From contig JAAYHP010000394.1 of NCBI GenBank assembly GCA_012735355.1, forward strand, positions 1 to 8,044: 8,044 nucleotides of DNA, given 5' to 3'. Under the pieces are notes generated by a model, which saw nothing but the letters and a program-made list of their open reading frames with translations, ran no database searches and had not been told where the DNA came from. Within the stretch, counting starts at the first letter, position 1. Every line of letters begins with the position of its first letter. Position numbers and translations under genes: made by a program. This document shows positions 1 through 6,810 of this stretch, one piece after another. This stretch comes from Lysinibacillus sp. (GTDB taxonomy: Bacteria > Bacillota > Bacilli > Bacillales_A > Planococcaceae).

Positions 1-71
1 GCAAGAGTTCTATGTAAAAAAGGATCCTGTAGTTGTCCTAATATTTCACGAACCTGTTGTTCATTTAACAC
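1..71 (-). CDS. salA: SalA/Mrp-like P-loop ATPase (partial, N-terminus only)
   Basis: Only the first 23 codons are present; the gene runs off the left edge. The visible start reads MLNEQQVREILGQLQDPF, followed by LHRTL. This resembles the N-terminal DUF59-like segment of Mrp/ApbC/NBP35-family ATPases, the family of Bacillus SalA (YbaL). The ATPase domain lies outside the window, so the call rests on this short match plus position: in Bacillus subtilis, salA directly follows cwlD, as here. I chose the GTG at 71-69 because a GGGGGAG ribosome binding site (86-80) sits 8 nt upstream. Another in-frame GTG at 80-78 overlaps that site and is unlikely. A TATACT -10-like hexamer on the minus strand (110-105) lies in the gap after cwlD but has no good -35. 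In B. subtilis SalA represses scoC; that role here is inference. Confidence 0.68.
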   Translation of the reverse strand, partial: MLNEQQVREILGQLQDPFLHRTL

Positions 72-144
72 AAAAAACACTCCCCCGAATTTTATTTCTA
101 TAATAGTATAACACACTGATTGATTGTTAATATCAATATTGCTA

Positions 145-858
145 CTAATCAATTTCTAAGTTTACGTAATTATCGATGCCGTTCACAATCGCATCCGCCA
201 TTTTTTCTTGATACTTTTCATCTGCTAGTAAAGCCCTTTCTTCAGGATTGCTTAAAAAACCAGTTTCCACTAGCACTGCAGGGACTTCCGTTTTCTTTAA
301 TAAATAAATTTGTTTGATGGCTAAAGCTTCCCGATCTGTATTTTGCAACATCTCTCGAATAGAAGATTGAATGGATTTTGCTAAAAGTTCGCTATTCGGG
401 TGACCTTCTTTATGGTAAAAGACTTGTGCTCCACGCCATTTCGATTCCGGAATTGCATTTGCATGAATCGTAATGAAAATATCTGGATTATTTTCCTTTA
501 CGATTGTCTCCCGCAAGAAAATATCTTGTTTTTTCCTTTCACGAAGTGTCGCGAATTCTTCACTTGGTGCATGTTCACTAAGAGCGTCACCATCCGTTGT
601 TCTCGTCATCACCACTTCCGCACCCATACGTTTTAATTTTTGTTCCACTTTCTTAGCAATTGATAAAGTAATATCCTTTTCCACTACATCTTCCGCGGAT
701 GCTCCACCATCAATTCCCCCATGTCCTGCATCAACTACAATTTTTACTCCTCCTAACGGTTCTGGAAGGAAAAATCGCCGGTCTGATGCGCTTGTCTCAT
801 ACATTACCACTAGAAAGCAACAAAGCAAAATTACAATTAGTGCAATCCATCGTTTCAA
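145..858 (-). CDS. cwlD: Germination-specific N-acetylmuramoyl-L-alanine amidase CwlD
   Basis: This 237-residue protein is a zinc-dependent Amidase_3 hydrolase. CwlD removes the stem peptide from muramic acid so that muramic-delta-lactam can form in spore cortex peptidoglycan, the mark read by germination lytic enzymes. Residues 1-20 are a hydrophobic signal or anchor segment (KRWIALIVILLCCFLVVMY). The catalytic domain starts near residue 38, and the expected metal and catalytic residues are visible: H46 (DAGHGG), E60, H132 (TIHANA) and E198 (VETGFLSN). Length matches the family. The start is a TTG at 858-856: an AAGGCGG ribosome binding site lies 10 nt upstream (875-869), and an in-frame stop further upstream leaves no alternative. 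The next gene is salA-like, as in B. subtilis. A weak sigma-G-like pair (TTCATA 923-918 and TATAGTA 899-893, 18 nt apart) lies upstream with two or more mismatches, so forespore control is likely from family knowledge but not shown here. Confidence 0.93.
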   Translation of the reverse strand: MKRWIALIVILLCCFLVVMYETSASDRRFFLPEPLGGVKIVVDAGHGGIDGGASAEDVVEKDITLSIAKKVEQKLKRMGAEVVMTRTTDGDALSEHAPSEEFATLRERKKQDIFLRETIVKENNPDIFITIHANAIPESKWRGAQVFYHKEGHPNSELLAKSIQSSIREMLQNTDREALAIKQIYLLKKTEVPAVLVETGFLSNPEERALLADEKYQEKMADAIVNGIDNYVNLEID

Positions 859-983
859 ATCTACTACACCGCCTTTTGCAACCTTTTGGGACTACTATAC
901 GCTTCAAATTGGACATGTATGAATAAAAGTATGCTGTACTTACTATTAAAAAGTTGTCGAAAATTGTTTAATACTTTTATCAT

Positions 984-1022
984 AAAAAAAGCTGTTCCCG
1001 ATATGACATCAGGTGCAGCTTT
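984..1022 (-). terminator. Rho-independent terminator of the ABC exporter operon
   Basis: Read on the minus strand, AAAGCTG (1022-1016) pairs with CAGCTTT (994-988). Inside it, CCTGAT (1013-1008) pairs with ATCGGG (1002-997) over a 5-nt loop, with one G-U pair. The hairpin runs straight into a T-run (990-984). It begins 33 nt after the stop codon of the second ABC gene and separates that operon from cwlD. Confidence 0.85.
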
Positions 1023-1054
1023 CATTTTTCGGCGAAAAAATCACCACATATTCA

Positions 1055-2863
1055 TCAATAATTTTCCACTTGAAGATATTGGTTTTGTAATTGGGTGTAA
1101 AACCCGTTTTGCATAAGGAGCGATTCATGATTTCCTTGCTCAATGATTTCCCCATCTTTAATAACTAAAATACAGTCTGCATTTTCAATTGTTTTTAATC
1201 GATGAGCAATAACAAAACTTGTTCGACCTTTCATTAAATTATTTAAACCTTTTTGAATATGCACTTCCGTCATCGTATCCACGCTGGAAGTTGCTTCATC
1301 TAAAATTAAAATGTCCGGATCTTTTAAAATGGCCCGAGCGATAGCAATAAGCTGTCTTTGCCCTTGACTTAAGTTTTTACCACCAGATTCAAGCATCGTT
1401 TCATATTGATTCGGCAAATATTTAATGAAGGAATGAGCGTAGGCAATTTTCGCCGCCTGTTCCACTTCTTCGTCGGTCGCATCCAGTTTTCCGTATCGAA
1501 TATTTTCCCGGACCGTTCCCGAAAATAAATACGTATCTTGCAACACAACACCAATGGAGTCTCGTAAATGCTCCATTGAATACGAGCGAATTTCTTCGCC
1601 ATCTATGAAAATTTCTCCTTTTGATACGTCATAAAACCTACTGAGTAACTGAACAATCGTCGTTTTCCCTGAACCGGTTGGGCCGACGAGGGCAACCATC
1701 TCACCAGGATTTGCAATAAAGGAAATGTTTTTTAATACGGGCTTATTCTCTTCATATTGGAAATACACATTGCGAAACTCAACTTTTCCTTCCAACGTTT
1801 TTCTCGAAACGTCAGGAGGTGAATCCATTTTTTCGATTCGTTCATCTAATATTTCAAAGACCCGCTCAGCACCAGCAATCGCTGCTTGAAAAGTATTTAA
1901 CAGATTGGAAAGTTGGTTAATCGGTCTAAAAAACTGTCTTGCATAAGTGATAAAGGCAGTAATCACACCGATTGAAACAAGGGAATTTACGGCTAATACA
2001 GCGCCTACCCCAACAATTAAGCCTTGTCCAAGGTTATTGATAAAGTTATTTGTTGGCCCTAATAGGCCAGAAACAATTTCCGATTGCATTGCAGAATGAC
2101 GCAACTTCTCATTGGTATCTTTAAACTGTTTAATCGTTTGCTGTTCTTTTCCAAAAAGAGCTACAATTTCTGAATTAGAAATCGTCTCCTCAATATAACC
2201 ATTTAAATTCCCTAAATCCCGTTGTCGATTTCTATAATTCACACTGCTCCGCTTAACGATTTGTTTTGTGGTCCAAAATATTAATGGAATGACAAATAAC
2301 GTAACAATCGCTAATATCCAATTCAAATAGACCATTGCAATAGCGGTTCCTACTATTGTCAATACGGAAGAAACAATTTGAATAACGCTTTGAGAAAGGG
2401 CAAAATTTAAATTATCTATATCGTTCGTCATGCGACTCATTAAATCGCCTTGCTGTTTCTTATCGAAAAAGGGAATAGGAAGAGACTGTATCTTTTCAAA
2501 CAATTCCAACCTTAAATTTTGAATCGTTTTTATAGATGCTCGAATCATTACGAATGTTTGCAACCAGGATAATATGGAAGAAGCAATAAAAATCGATGCT
2601 AGTACCATTCCCATCCGAATCGTACCTTGAATATCGAGAGGTAAAATGTATTCATCAATAATGATTCCAATAAGCATCGGTCCTAAAATATTTAATATCG
2701 ATGTGATTAACACAAGCGTTATCACAAAGACAATGCTCCACCTTTGAACTTTCAAGTAACTCCAAATCCGTTTTATTGTTTCCTTTTGATTTTTTGCCTT
2801 CGCCGTCACCCCTTGTCCACGACCGCCTCCTCGACCGGAAATGGACTCCTGTATTCTATTCAT
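1055..2863 (-). CDS. Heterodimeric ABC exporter subunit, YfiC-like (catalytic Walker B half)
   Basis: This 602-residue full ABC half-transporter has an N-terminal six-helix exporter domain (roughly residues 40-325) and a C-terminal ATPase domain (roughly 355-600). Walker A is GPTGSGKT at 394-401, the Q-loop glutamine is Q442, Walker B ends ILILDE with catalytic E523, and the switch histidine is H554 (IAHRL). The signature is LSQGQ (498-502) rather than LSGGQ. It is most like the YfiB/YfiC, LmrCD and TM287/288 group that exports drugs or lipophilic compounds; the substrate cannot be read from sequence. A Gly/Arg-rich stretch (SGRGGGRGQG) precedes the first helix, as I recall for YfiC. I chose ATG at 2863-2861 because GGGAGG (2878-2873) lies 9 nt upstream. 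An earlier in-frame GTG at 2872 abuts that site and is unlikely. The start overlaps the previous gene by 8 bp (ATGAATAG), implying translational coupling. Confidence 0.93.
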   Translation of the reverse strand: MNRIQESISGRGGGRGQGVTAKAKNQKETIKRIWSYLKVQRWSIVFVITLVLITSILNILGPMLIGIIIDEYILPLDIQGTIRMGMVLASIFIASSILSWLQTFVMIRASIKTIQNLRLELFEKIQSLPIPFFDKKQQGDLMSRMTNDIDNLNFALSQSVIQIVSSVLTIVGTAIAMVYLNWILAIVTLFVIPLIFWTTKQIVKRSSVNYRNRQRDLGNLNGYIEETISNSEIVALFGKEQQTIKQFKDTNEKLRHSAMQSEIVSGLLGPTNNFINNLGQGLIVGVGAVLAVNSLVSIGVITAFITYARQFFRPINQLSNLLNTFQAAIAGAERVFEILDERIEKMDSPPDVSRKTLEGKVEFRNVYFQYEENKPVLKNISFIANPGEMVALVGPTGSGKTTIVQLLSRFYDVSKGEIFIDGEEIRSYSMEHLRDSIGVVLQDTYLFSGTVRENIRYGKLDATDEEVEQAAKIAYAHSFIKYLPNQYETMLESGGKNLSQGQRQLIAIARAILKDPDILILDEATSSVDTMTEVHIQKGLNNLMKGRTSFVIAHRLKTIENADCILVIKDGEIIEQGNHESLLMQNGFYTQLQNQYLQVENY

Positions 2864-4595
2864 GAATAGCACCTCCCTTTTCAGCTTGAGTTGCTACAAT
2901 TTCTTTATAATGTTTACTTGTTTCAATCAATTCTTCATGGGTTCCTTTGGCAACAATTCGCCCGTCTTCCAATACGAGAATTAAGTCCGCATGGCGAATG
3001 GAAGAAATTTTTGATGATACGATAAATTTCGTACTTTCCTTATTGTTTTCTTCTAAATTTCGTTGGATTCTTTTTTCCGAAATACTATCTACTGCTGAAG
3101 TTGTATCGTCCAGCACTAAAATTTTCGGTCTTCGAATTAATGCTCGGCTCATCGCTAGCCTTTGCTTTTGTCCTCCAGATAAATTTGTTGCCCCTTGAGT
3201 CAACACATGTCGTTCTTTTTCATCTAACTTGTTCACAAATTCAAAGGCATTCGATGCAATCAACGCCTCTTTAATCTCCGTTTCCGACGCATCGCTTTTT
3301 CCATACTTTAAGTTTTCTTCAATCGTAGTAGAGAATAATGTTGCTTTTTGCGGGGCAAAAGCTAAAGCACTTCTTAATGTTTCAATGTCATAGTGTTGAA
3401 TTGGAATGCCATCAATATAAATCGTTCCTTCATCCACATCCATTAAACGGGCAAGTAATTTCACAAGGGTTGATTTCCCACTTCCCGTCATCCCGATAAT
3501 CCCAACGGTGCTTCCTGCTTTCACTTCAAAGGAAACATCTTTTAATACTGGCTCACCTTTTTTTGTATAGGAAAAACTTACATGTTCAAATTTCACGTCC
3601 CCTAATATTTCCTTTACAACTGGACTTTCAGGGTTCGTAATATCAGGCTGTTCTCCCAGTACTTCTACAACCCTTTCAGCACTTGGAATGGCTCTTGCAA
3701 TTTGAATCAGTACGTTACTGGAACTCATTAAGCCGTTCATAATCATCATTAAATAGTTAATAAATGCGACAATGACCCCAATTTGGATAGCTCCCGCTTC
3801 AACCTTTACTACCCCTAGCAATAACGCCAAGACAATCCCTATGTTTACGACAAATTGAGTAATCGGCATTAATGCTGCTACAACTTGATCTGCCGTCATA
3901 TTTCGTTTCGTTAAATGATCGTTTACACCTTTAAATTGCGCCACTTGATAACGCATGCGATTAAACGCTTTAATGACGCGAATTCCTGCAAGATTTTCTT
4001 GCACCCGTGTATTCATTTGGTCCATTGCTTCTTGTACTTTTCGAAACAGGGAAATGGATAGTTTAATAAAAACATACAAACTAATGATTAATATAGGAAC
4101 AACAAACAATAATACCGGGAACAGTTCCCTTGCAGTGAAGAAAACGACAATAACCGCTCCAATAAACATTAAGGGACCGCGGACAAAGACTTTCAAAAGC
4201 ATGATTAATGCTTTTTGCAACATTTCCACATCATTCGTTAAATTTGTAATCAGCTTACCTAACGTAAACTTATCTTTATTGCTATTCGAAAAATATGTAA
4301 TTGTTTCGTATAAATCCGCTCTTATGTCTGTTGCAAAGTTAACAGCTGCTTTAGAGCTGTAATAGGAACAACCTGCCCCCGTCAACACGCCTATAAATGC
4401 GCATAGTAAAATGGCGATAAACATGGTAATGATGTAGGGCGTATCATTTTTTGCGATGCCTTCATCAATAATTTTTTGAATGATCGTAGGCTGTATTAAA
4501 TCCATCGTTACTTCTAAAACCATTAAAAGCGGGGCCAATATAGCAAAATGTTTATATGGTTTTAAATATTTTAAAAGTTTATATGCAGCTAGCAT
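2856..4595 (-). CDS. Heterodimeric ABC exporter subunit, YfiB-like (degenerate ATPase half)
   Basis: First gene of the exporter operon, 579 residues: a six-helix membrane domain (roughly residues 15-300) followed by an ATPase domain (roughly 330-570). Walker A is G368-T376 (GMTGSGKST), Q416 is the Q-loop glutamine, and the signature is canonical LSGGQ (472-476). Two catalytic positions are altered: Walker B ends LDD, giving D497 in place of glutamate, and the switch histidine position is serine (S528, in IVSSKISSI). This is the pattern of the non-hydrolysing half of heterodimeric exporters, so the protein should work with the product of the next gene at the cytoplasmic membrane. The ATG at 4595-4593 is preceded by GGAAGAGGG with a 6-nt spacer. 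The gene is transcribed away from the cobT riboswitch. No dedicated regulator gene is adjacent, so the transported compound and inducer are unknown. Confidence 0.93.
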   Translation of the reverse strand: MLAAYKLLKYLKPYKHFAILAPLLMVLEVTMDLIQPTIIQKIIDEGIAKNDTPYIITMFIAILLCAFIGVLTGAGCSYYSSKAAVNFATDIRADLYETITYFSNSNKDKFTLGKLITNLTNDVEMLQKALIMLLKVFVRGPLMFIGAVIVVFFTARELFPVLLFVVPILIISLYVFIKLSISLFRKVQEAMDQMNTRVQENLAGIRVIKAFNRMRYQVAQFKGVNDHLTKRNMTADQVVAALMPITQFVVNIGIVLALLLGVVKVEAGAIQIGVIVAFINYLMMIMNGLMSSSNVLIQIARAIPSAERVVEVLGEQPDITNPESPVVKEILGDVKFEHVSFSYTKKGEPVLKDVSFEVKAGSTVGIIGMTGSGKSTLVKLLARLMDVDEGTIYIDGIPIQHYDIETLRSALAFAPQKATLFSTTIEENLKYGKSDASETEIKEALIASNAFEFVNKLDEKERHVLTQGATNLSGGQKQRLAMSRALIRRPKILVLDDTTSAVDSISEKRIQRNLEENNKESTKFIVSSKISSIRHADLILVLEDGRIVAKGTHEELIETSKHYKEIVATQAEKGGAIHE

Positions 4596-4630
4596 CGAAA
4601 ACCCTCTTCCTTTATATCTCTACTATTCAT

Positions 4631-4659
4631 ATCATTTCATTACAATAATAATTAGGCAA
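4631..4659 (-). promoter_or_regulatory. Candidate promoter of the ABC exporter operon
   Basis: On the minus strand, TTGCCT (4659-4654) and AATGAT (4636-4631) are separated by 17 nt, about 36 nt upstream of the first ABC start codon. The -10 match is only 4 of 6, so this is the best candidate rather than a firm call. An imperfect inverted repeat, TTCATT (4636-4641) and AATGAA (4658-4663), brackets the same stretch and could be an operator. Confidence 0.3.
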
Positions 4660-4675
4660 TGAACTTTTTGAAATC

Positions 4676-4704
4676 TTGACTATATTTTCACTTCATTATA
4701 CATT
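4676..4704 (+). promoter_or_regulatory. Sigma-A-like promoter of the riboswitch-cobT transcript
   Basis: TTGACT (4676-4681) and TACATT (4699-4704) are separated by exactly 17 nt. The -35 matches 5 of 6 consensus bases and the -10 matches 4 of 6. The predicted start near 4711 lies about 15 nt before the riboswitch, the expected place for an aptamer that must be transcribed first. It points away from the ABC operon promoter. Confidence 0.55.
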
Positions 4705-4726
4705 TATTTTAAAAGTGAATAGATGT

Positions 4727-4875
4727 AATTAGGTGCCCTTTTAAGGGAGAATAGGGAATAAAGTGTAAATCTTTAGCGGTCCCACCACTGTGATGGTGAG
4801 CAGTATGGAAATGCCACTAGGAAACTGGGAAGGCCCATACGTGCGATGAACCTAAGCCAGGAGACCTGCCTAATT
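4727..4875 (+). promoter_or_regulatory. Cobalamin (B12) riboswitch aptamer
   Basis: The conserved landmarks occur in order: AGGTGCC (4731-4737), AGGGAATAAAGTG (4753-4765), GCGGTCCCACCACTGTGA (4776-4793), GCCACT (4813-4818), TGGGAAGG (4826-4833) and the B12 box AGCCAGGAGACCTGCC (4855-4870). The closing helix P1 is visible as AATTAGG (4727-4733) pairing with CCTAATT (4869-4875). The aptamer binds adenosylcobalamin or a related cobalamin and lowers expression of the downstream gene when B12 is plentiful. The next gene, cobT, is a B12 lower-ligand gene, which fits. A terminator follows directly, so control is probably transcriptional. Confidence 0.95.
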
Positions 4876-4899
4876 GCTTGAATTCATACAGTACGATGG

Positions 4900-4952
4900 A
4901 AAAGTCTGTAGTTTATTTTGTTATGGAATAAACTGCGGACTTTTCTTTTTTT
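4900..4952 (+). terminator. Riboswitch-controlled intrinsic terminator (expression platform)
   Basis: An 18-bp stem pairs 4900-4917 with 4927-4944, containing two U-G pairs, around a 9-nt loop, and is followed by C and seven T (4945-4952). It lies between the aptamer and the cobT ribosome binding site, so it is the off-state of the riboswitch. A competing short pairing, TACAG (4887-4891) with CTGTA (4906-4910), would occupy part of the 5' arm and is a candidate antiterminator, though only 5 bp long. Confidence 0.9.
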
Positions 4953-4977
4953 ATGACAGAAAATTGGAGGAGATTTT

Positions 4978-6075
4978 ATGGAATTATTAAAGGCTACTTT
5001 AAAACGCATTGAAGGACTAGATAAGAACATTACGAAACTAGCTCAGCAAAAAGTTGATGGTCTTTGTAAACCTTTAAAAAGTTTAGGAAAGTTAGAATCA
5101 ATTGCAATTCAACTTGCGGGGATATATCGTAATCTTGAACTGGATGTAACGAATAAAGCGGTCATTTCTTTAGCTGCCGATCACGGTGTGCATGAAGAAA
5201 ACGTTTCTAATAATCCTCAATTTGTTACAGTAATGCAATCTCTCGGTTTTGCTAAAGGTTTAACTGGTGTATGTGTCATTGCAAAGTCTGCCGGAGCTAA
5301 AGTAATTTCAGTGGATGTAGGTATAAAAGAAGATTTACCGATTGATGCAGGGGTCATTATTAAAAAAGTAAAATACGGAACAGACAATATGGCAAAAGGA
5401 CCAGCGATGACGAGAGAAGAAGCGATTCAATCGATCGAAGTTGGCATTGAAGTCGCCAATGAACAAATTAAAAGTGGGGTCAATGTACTTGCAACGGGAG
5501 AAATGGGCATTTGCAATACAACTCCTAGCTCCGCTGTTCTTTCCGTTTTTCATCGATGTGATCCTTCTATCGTTACAGGAATGGGTGCTGGAGTCGATAG
5601 TATTGAGCACAAAATTGCAGTAATTCGGCAAGCAATAAAAGTGAATCAACCAAACCCTGATGATGCCATTGATGTTCTTTCAAAAGTTGGCGGACTGGAA
5701 TTAGGCGGAATGGCAGGAGTCATTTTGAGCGCTGCAGCAAATCGAGTACCGGTAGTAATTGATGGATTTATTTCGACAGTTGCAGCACTCATCGCTTATA
5801 AGCTAGAGCCGAAAGTAAAAGATTTTATTATACCTTCACATTTTTCTGAAGAGCCTGGAGCAAAAATTGCCAACCAAGTTTTAGGAGTAGAACCAATGTT
5901 ATATATGAATATGCGTTTAGGAGAAGGCTCTGGCGCTGCGCTAGCTTTTCCAATACTAGATGCAGCAAGCGCAATGATGAACCAAATGGCTACTATGGAA
6001 GAATCTCAACGATATATGCAAGAAGTCATGTCAAAACAAACTATTTCATTACAAAAGGGCTTCCACGCATTTTAG
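4978..6075 (+). CDS. cobT: Nicotinate-nucleotide--dimethylbenzimidazole phosphoribosyltransferase CobT
   Basis: This 365-residue cytosolic enzyme transfers phosphoribose from nicotinate mononucleotide to a lower-ligand base such as 5,6-dimethylbenzimidazole, giving alpha-ribazole phosphate for the nucleotide loop of cobalamin. Family motifs run the full length: ADHGV (67-71), GEMGICNTTPSSA (174-186), the glycine turn GMGAGVDS (201-208), EPGAK (292-296) and RLGEGSGAALA (313-323). E316 in the last motif corresponds to the catalytic base known in Salmonella CobT (E317). Length is close to the usual 350 or so. The ATG has a strong GGAGGAG site (4966-4972) 5 nt upstream. The gene sits alone behind a B12 riboswitch, with no other cobalamin gene next to it and a convergent gene after it. 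This fits a salvage role or a scattered pathway. Its stop codon lies inside its own terminator hairpin. Confidence 0.95.
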   Translation: MELLKATLKRIEGLDKNITKLAQQKVDGLCKPLKSLGKLESIAIQLAGIYRNLELDVTNKAVISLAADHGVHEENVSNNPQFVTVMQSLGFAKGLTGVCVIAKSAGAKVISVDVGIKEDLPIDAGVIIKKVKYGTDNMAKGPAMTREEAIQSIEVGIEVANEQIKSGVNVLATGEMGICNTTPSSAVLSVFHRCDPSIVTGMGAGVDSIEHKIAVIRQAIKVNQPNPDDAIDVLSKVGGLELGGMAGVILSAAANRVPVVIDGFISTVAALIAYKLEPKVKDFIIPSHFSEEPGAKIANQVLGVEPMLYMNMRLGEGSGAALAFPILDAASAMMNQMATMEESQRYMQEVMSKQTISLQKGFHAF

Positions 6076-6086
6076 GAAGCCCTTTT
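6053..6086. terminator. Shared bidirectional terminator between cobT and the alarmone synthetase gene
   Basis: AAAAGGGCTTCC (6053-6064) pairs perfectly over 12 bp with GGAAGCCCTTTT (6075-6086) around a 10-nt loop. The hairpin includes the last cobT codons, and the final G of the TAG stop is the first base of the 3' arm. It ends 1 nt before the stop codon of the convergent minus-strand gene. The arms end in A4 and T4, so both strands can form a short U tail, though the U-runs are modest. Confidence 0.82.
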
Positions 6087-6087
6087 A

Positions 6088-6750
6088 CTATTTCTTTGAG
6101 TTTAGCAATTTTACAATCGTTTCTGGTGTATATACAAAATGTTCTAGTTGGCTTTCTTGATTTTTTATAATACTAACCTCTTGATTAATTCTTTCCATTT
6201 TTTGATCTAATTCTCTAGCCGTTAAAGCTGCTTCTTTTAACTCCGCTTTTATTCTTTCAGGTACTTGTCGGTTGTATTTATAATATATTTTATGTTCTAA
6301 ACTCGCCCAAAAATCCATTGCAATCGTCCGTATTTGCATTTCTACAAACACATTTTCTTTATGGTCTGACATATAAACTGGTATTTTCATTACTATATGA
6401 AGACTTTGATATCCATTCGGTTTCGGTTTTTTTATATAATCTTTAATTTCTATTACTTGAATATCGGATTGCTTTTGAATCATTTCACTTATTCTATAAA
6501 TGTCAGAAACAAAGGAGCAAATGATGCGAATTCCTGCAATGTCTCGGATATTTTCTTTAATTGCCTCTAACGTTAAAGGAATCTTTTTCTTTTCCGCCTT
6601 TTTCAAGATGCTTTCCACTGTTTTTATTCGCGTATTCACATGTTCGATTGGATTGTATTCATGGGCTAATCGAAATTCTTCTTTTAAAATATTGACTTTC
6701 GTTGTTATTGCTTCGAGGGCGAATTTATAAGCCATACCAAAACGAGTCAT
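6088..6750 (-). CDS. Small alarmone synthetase, RelP/YwaC (SasA) type
   Basis: This 220-residue single-domain RelA/SpoT-family synthetase transfers pyrophosphate from ATP to GDP or GTP to make (p)ppGpp, the starvation and stress alarmone. There is no HD hydrolase, TGS or ACT domain. Visible motifs are NPIEHVNTRIK (33-43), DIAGIRIICSF (70-80), KPKPNGYQSLH (108-118, with Y114 for guanine stacking), VEMQIRT (136-142, with E137 as the likely metal-binding glutamate) and DFWASLEHKIYYKYN (146-160). These match B. subtilis YwaC better than YjbM. The C-terminal tail extends somewhat beyond YwaC. The start is uncertain: ATG at 6750-6748 is the first possible start after an in-frame TAA (6765-6763) but has no clear ribosome binding site. 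A well-initiated 15-codon frame lies upstream in the same frame. ywaC is stress-induced (sigma-M/sigma-W) in B. subtilis, but I found no matching promoter here. Confidence 0.9.
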   Translation of the reverse strand: MTRFGMAYKFALEAITTKVNILKEEFRLAHEYNPIEHVNTRIKTVESILKKAEKKKIPLTLEAIKENIRDIAGIRIICSFVSDIYRISEMIQKQSDIQVIEIKDYIKKPKPNGYQSLHIVMKIPVYMSDHKENVFVEMQIRTIAMDFWASLEHKIYYKYNRQVPERIKAELKEAALTARELDQKMERINQEVSIIKNQESQLEHFVYTPETIVKLLNSKK

Positions 6751-6762
6751 TTCTGTTCGAAC

Positions 6763-6810
6763 TTATATAAACTTATTTGAAAGTATATTCTTTTCCTCCA
6801 ATTGTTTCAT
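6763..6810 (-). other. 15-codon upstream reading frame, in frame with the alarmone synthetase
   Basis: ATG at 6810-6808 has a GAGGGG site (6823-6818) 7 nt upstream and encodes MKQLEEKNILSNKFI before TAA (6765-6763). Twelve nucleotides after the TAA, in the same frame, comes the synthetase ATG, which lacks a good site of its own. Either this is a leader peptide that delivers ribosomes to the synthetase by reinitiation, or the TAA is a nonsense mutation that removed an N-terminal extension. The 7-mer AACTTAT occurs twice, 10 nt apart (6760-6766 and 6770-6776, plus strand), and the first copy supplies the stop. Confidence 0.35.

Noticed and set aside
117..140. ATTGAT/ATCAAT inverted repeat between cwlD and the salA-like gene as a terminator
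   Set aside because: The stem is only 6 bp of mostly A-T pairs with no T-run on either side. The two genes may be cotranscribed.
473..922. 149-codon plus-strand open frame opposite cwlD
   Set aside because: It is antisense to a well-supported amidase with all catalytic residues. The translation has no recognisable domain and no proper ribosome binding site.
1369..1602. 77-codon minus-strand frame within the second ABC gene
   Set aside because: It is an out-of-frame reading of the ATPase domain on the same strand, with no independent start signal.
3955..4362. 135-codon plus-strand open frame opposite the first ABC gene
   Set aside because: It is a shadow of the membrane-domain coding sequence on the other strand, with no family features.
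5335..5649. 104-codon minus-strand open frame inside cobT
   Set aside because: It lies wholly within cobT on the opposite strand. The Cys/Asn/Ser-rich translation is typical of antisense reading of real genes.
6755..6762. GTTCGAAC palindrome as a possible LexA operator
   Set aside because: The Bacillus LexA site is CGAAC-N4-GTTCG. Here the half-sites are in the opposite order and overlapping, so it does not match, and it is not upstream of the SRAP gene.
6784..6799. GGAGG (6798-6794, minus) followed after 8 nt by ATA as an alternative start for the alarmone synthetase
   Set aside because: ATA is an extremely rare start, and the frame from there still meets the TAA at 6765-6763, so it could not give the full protein.
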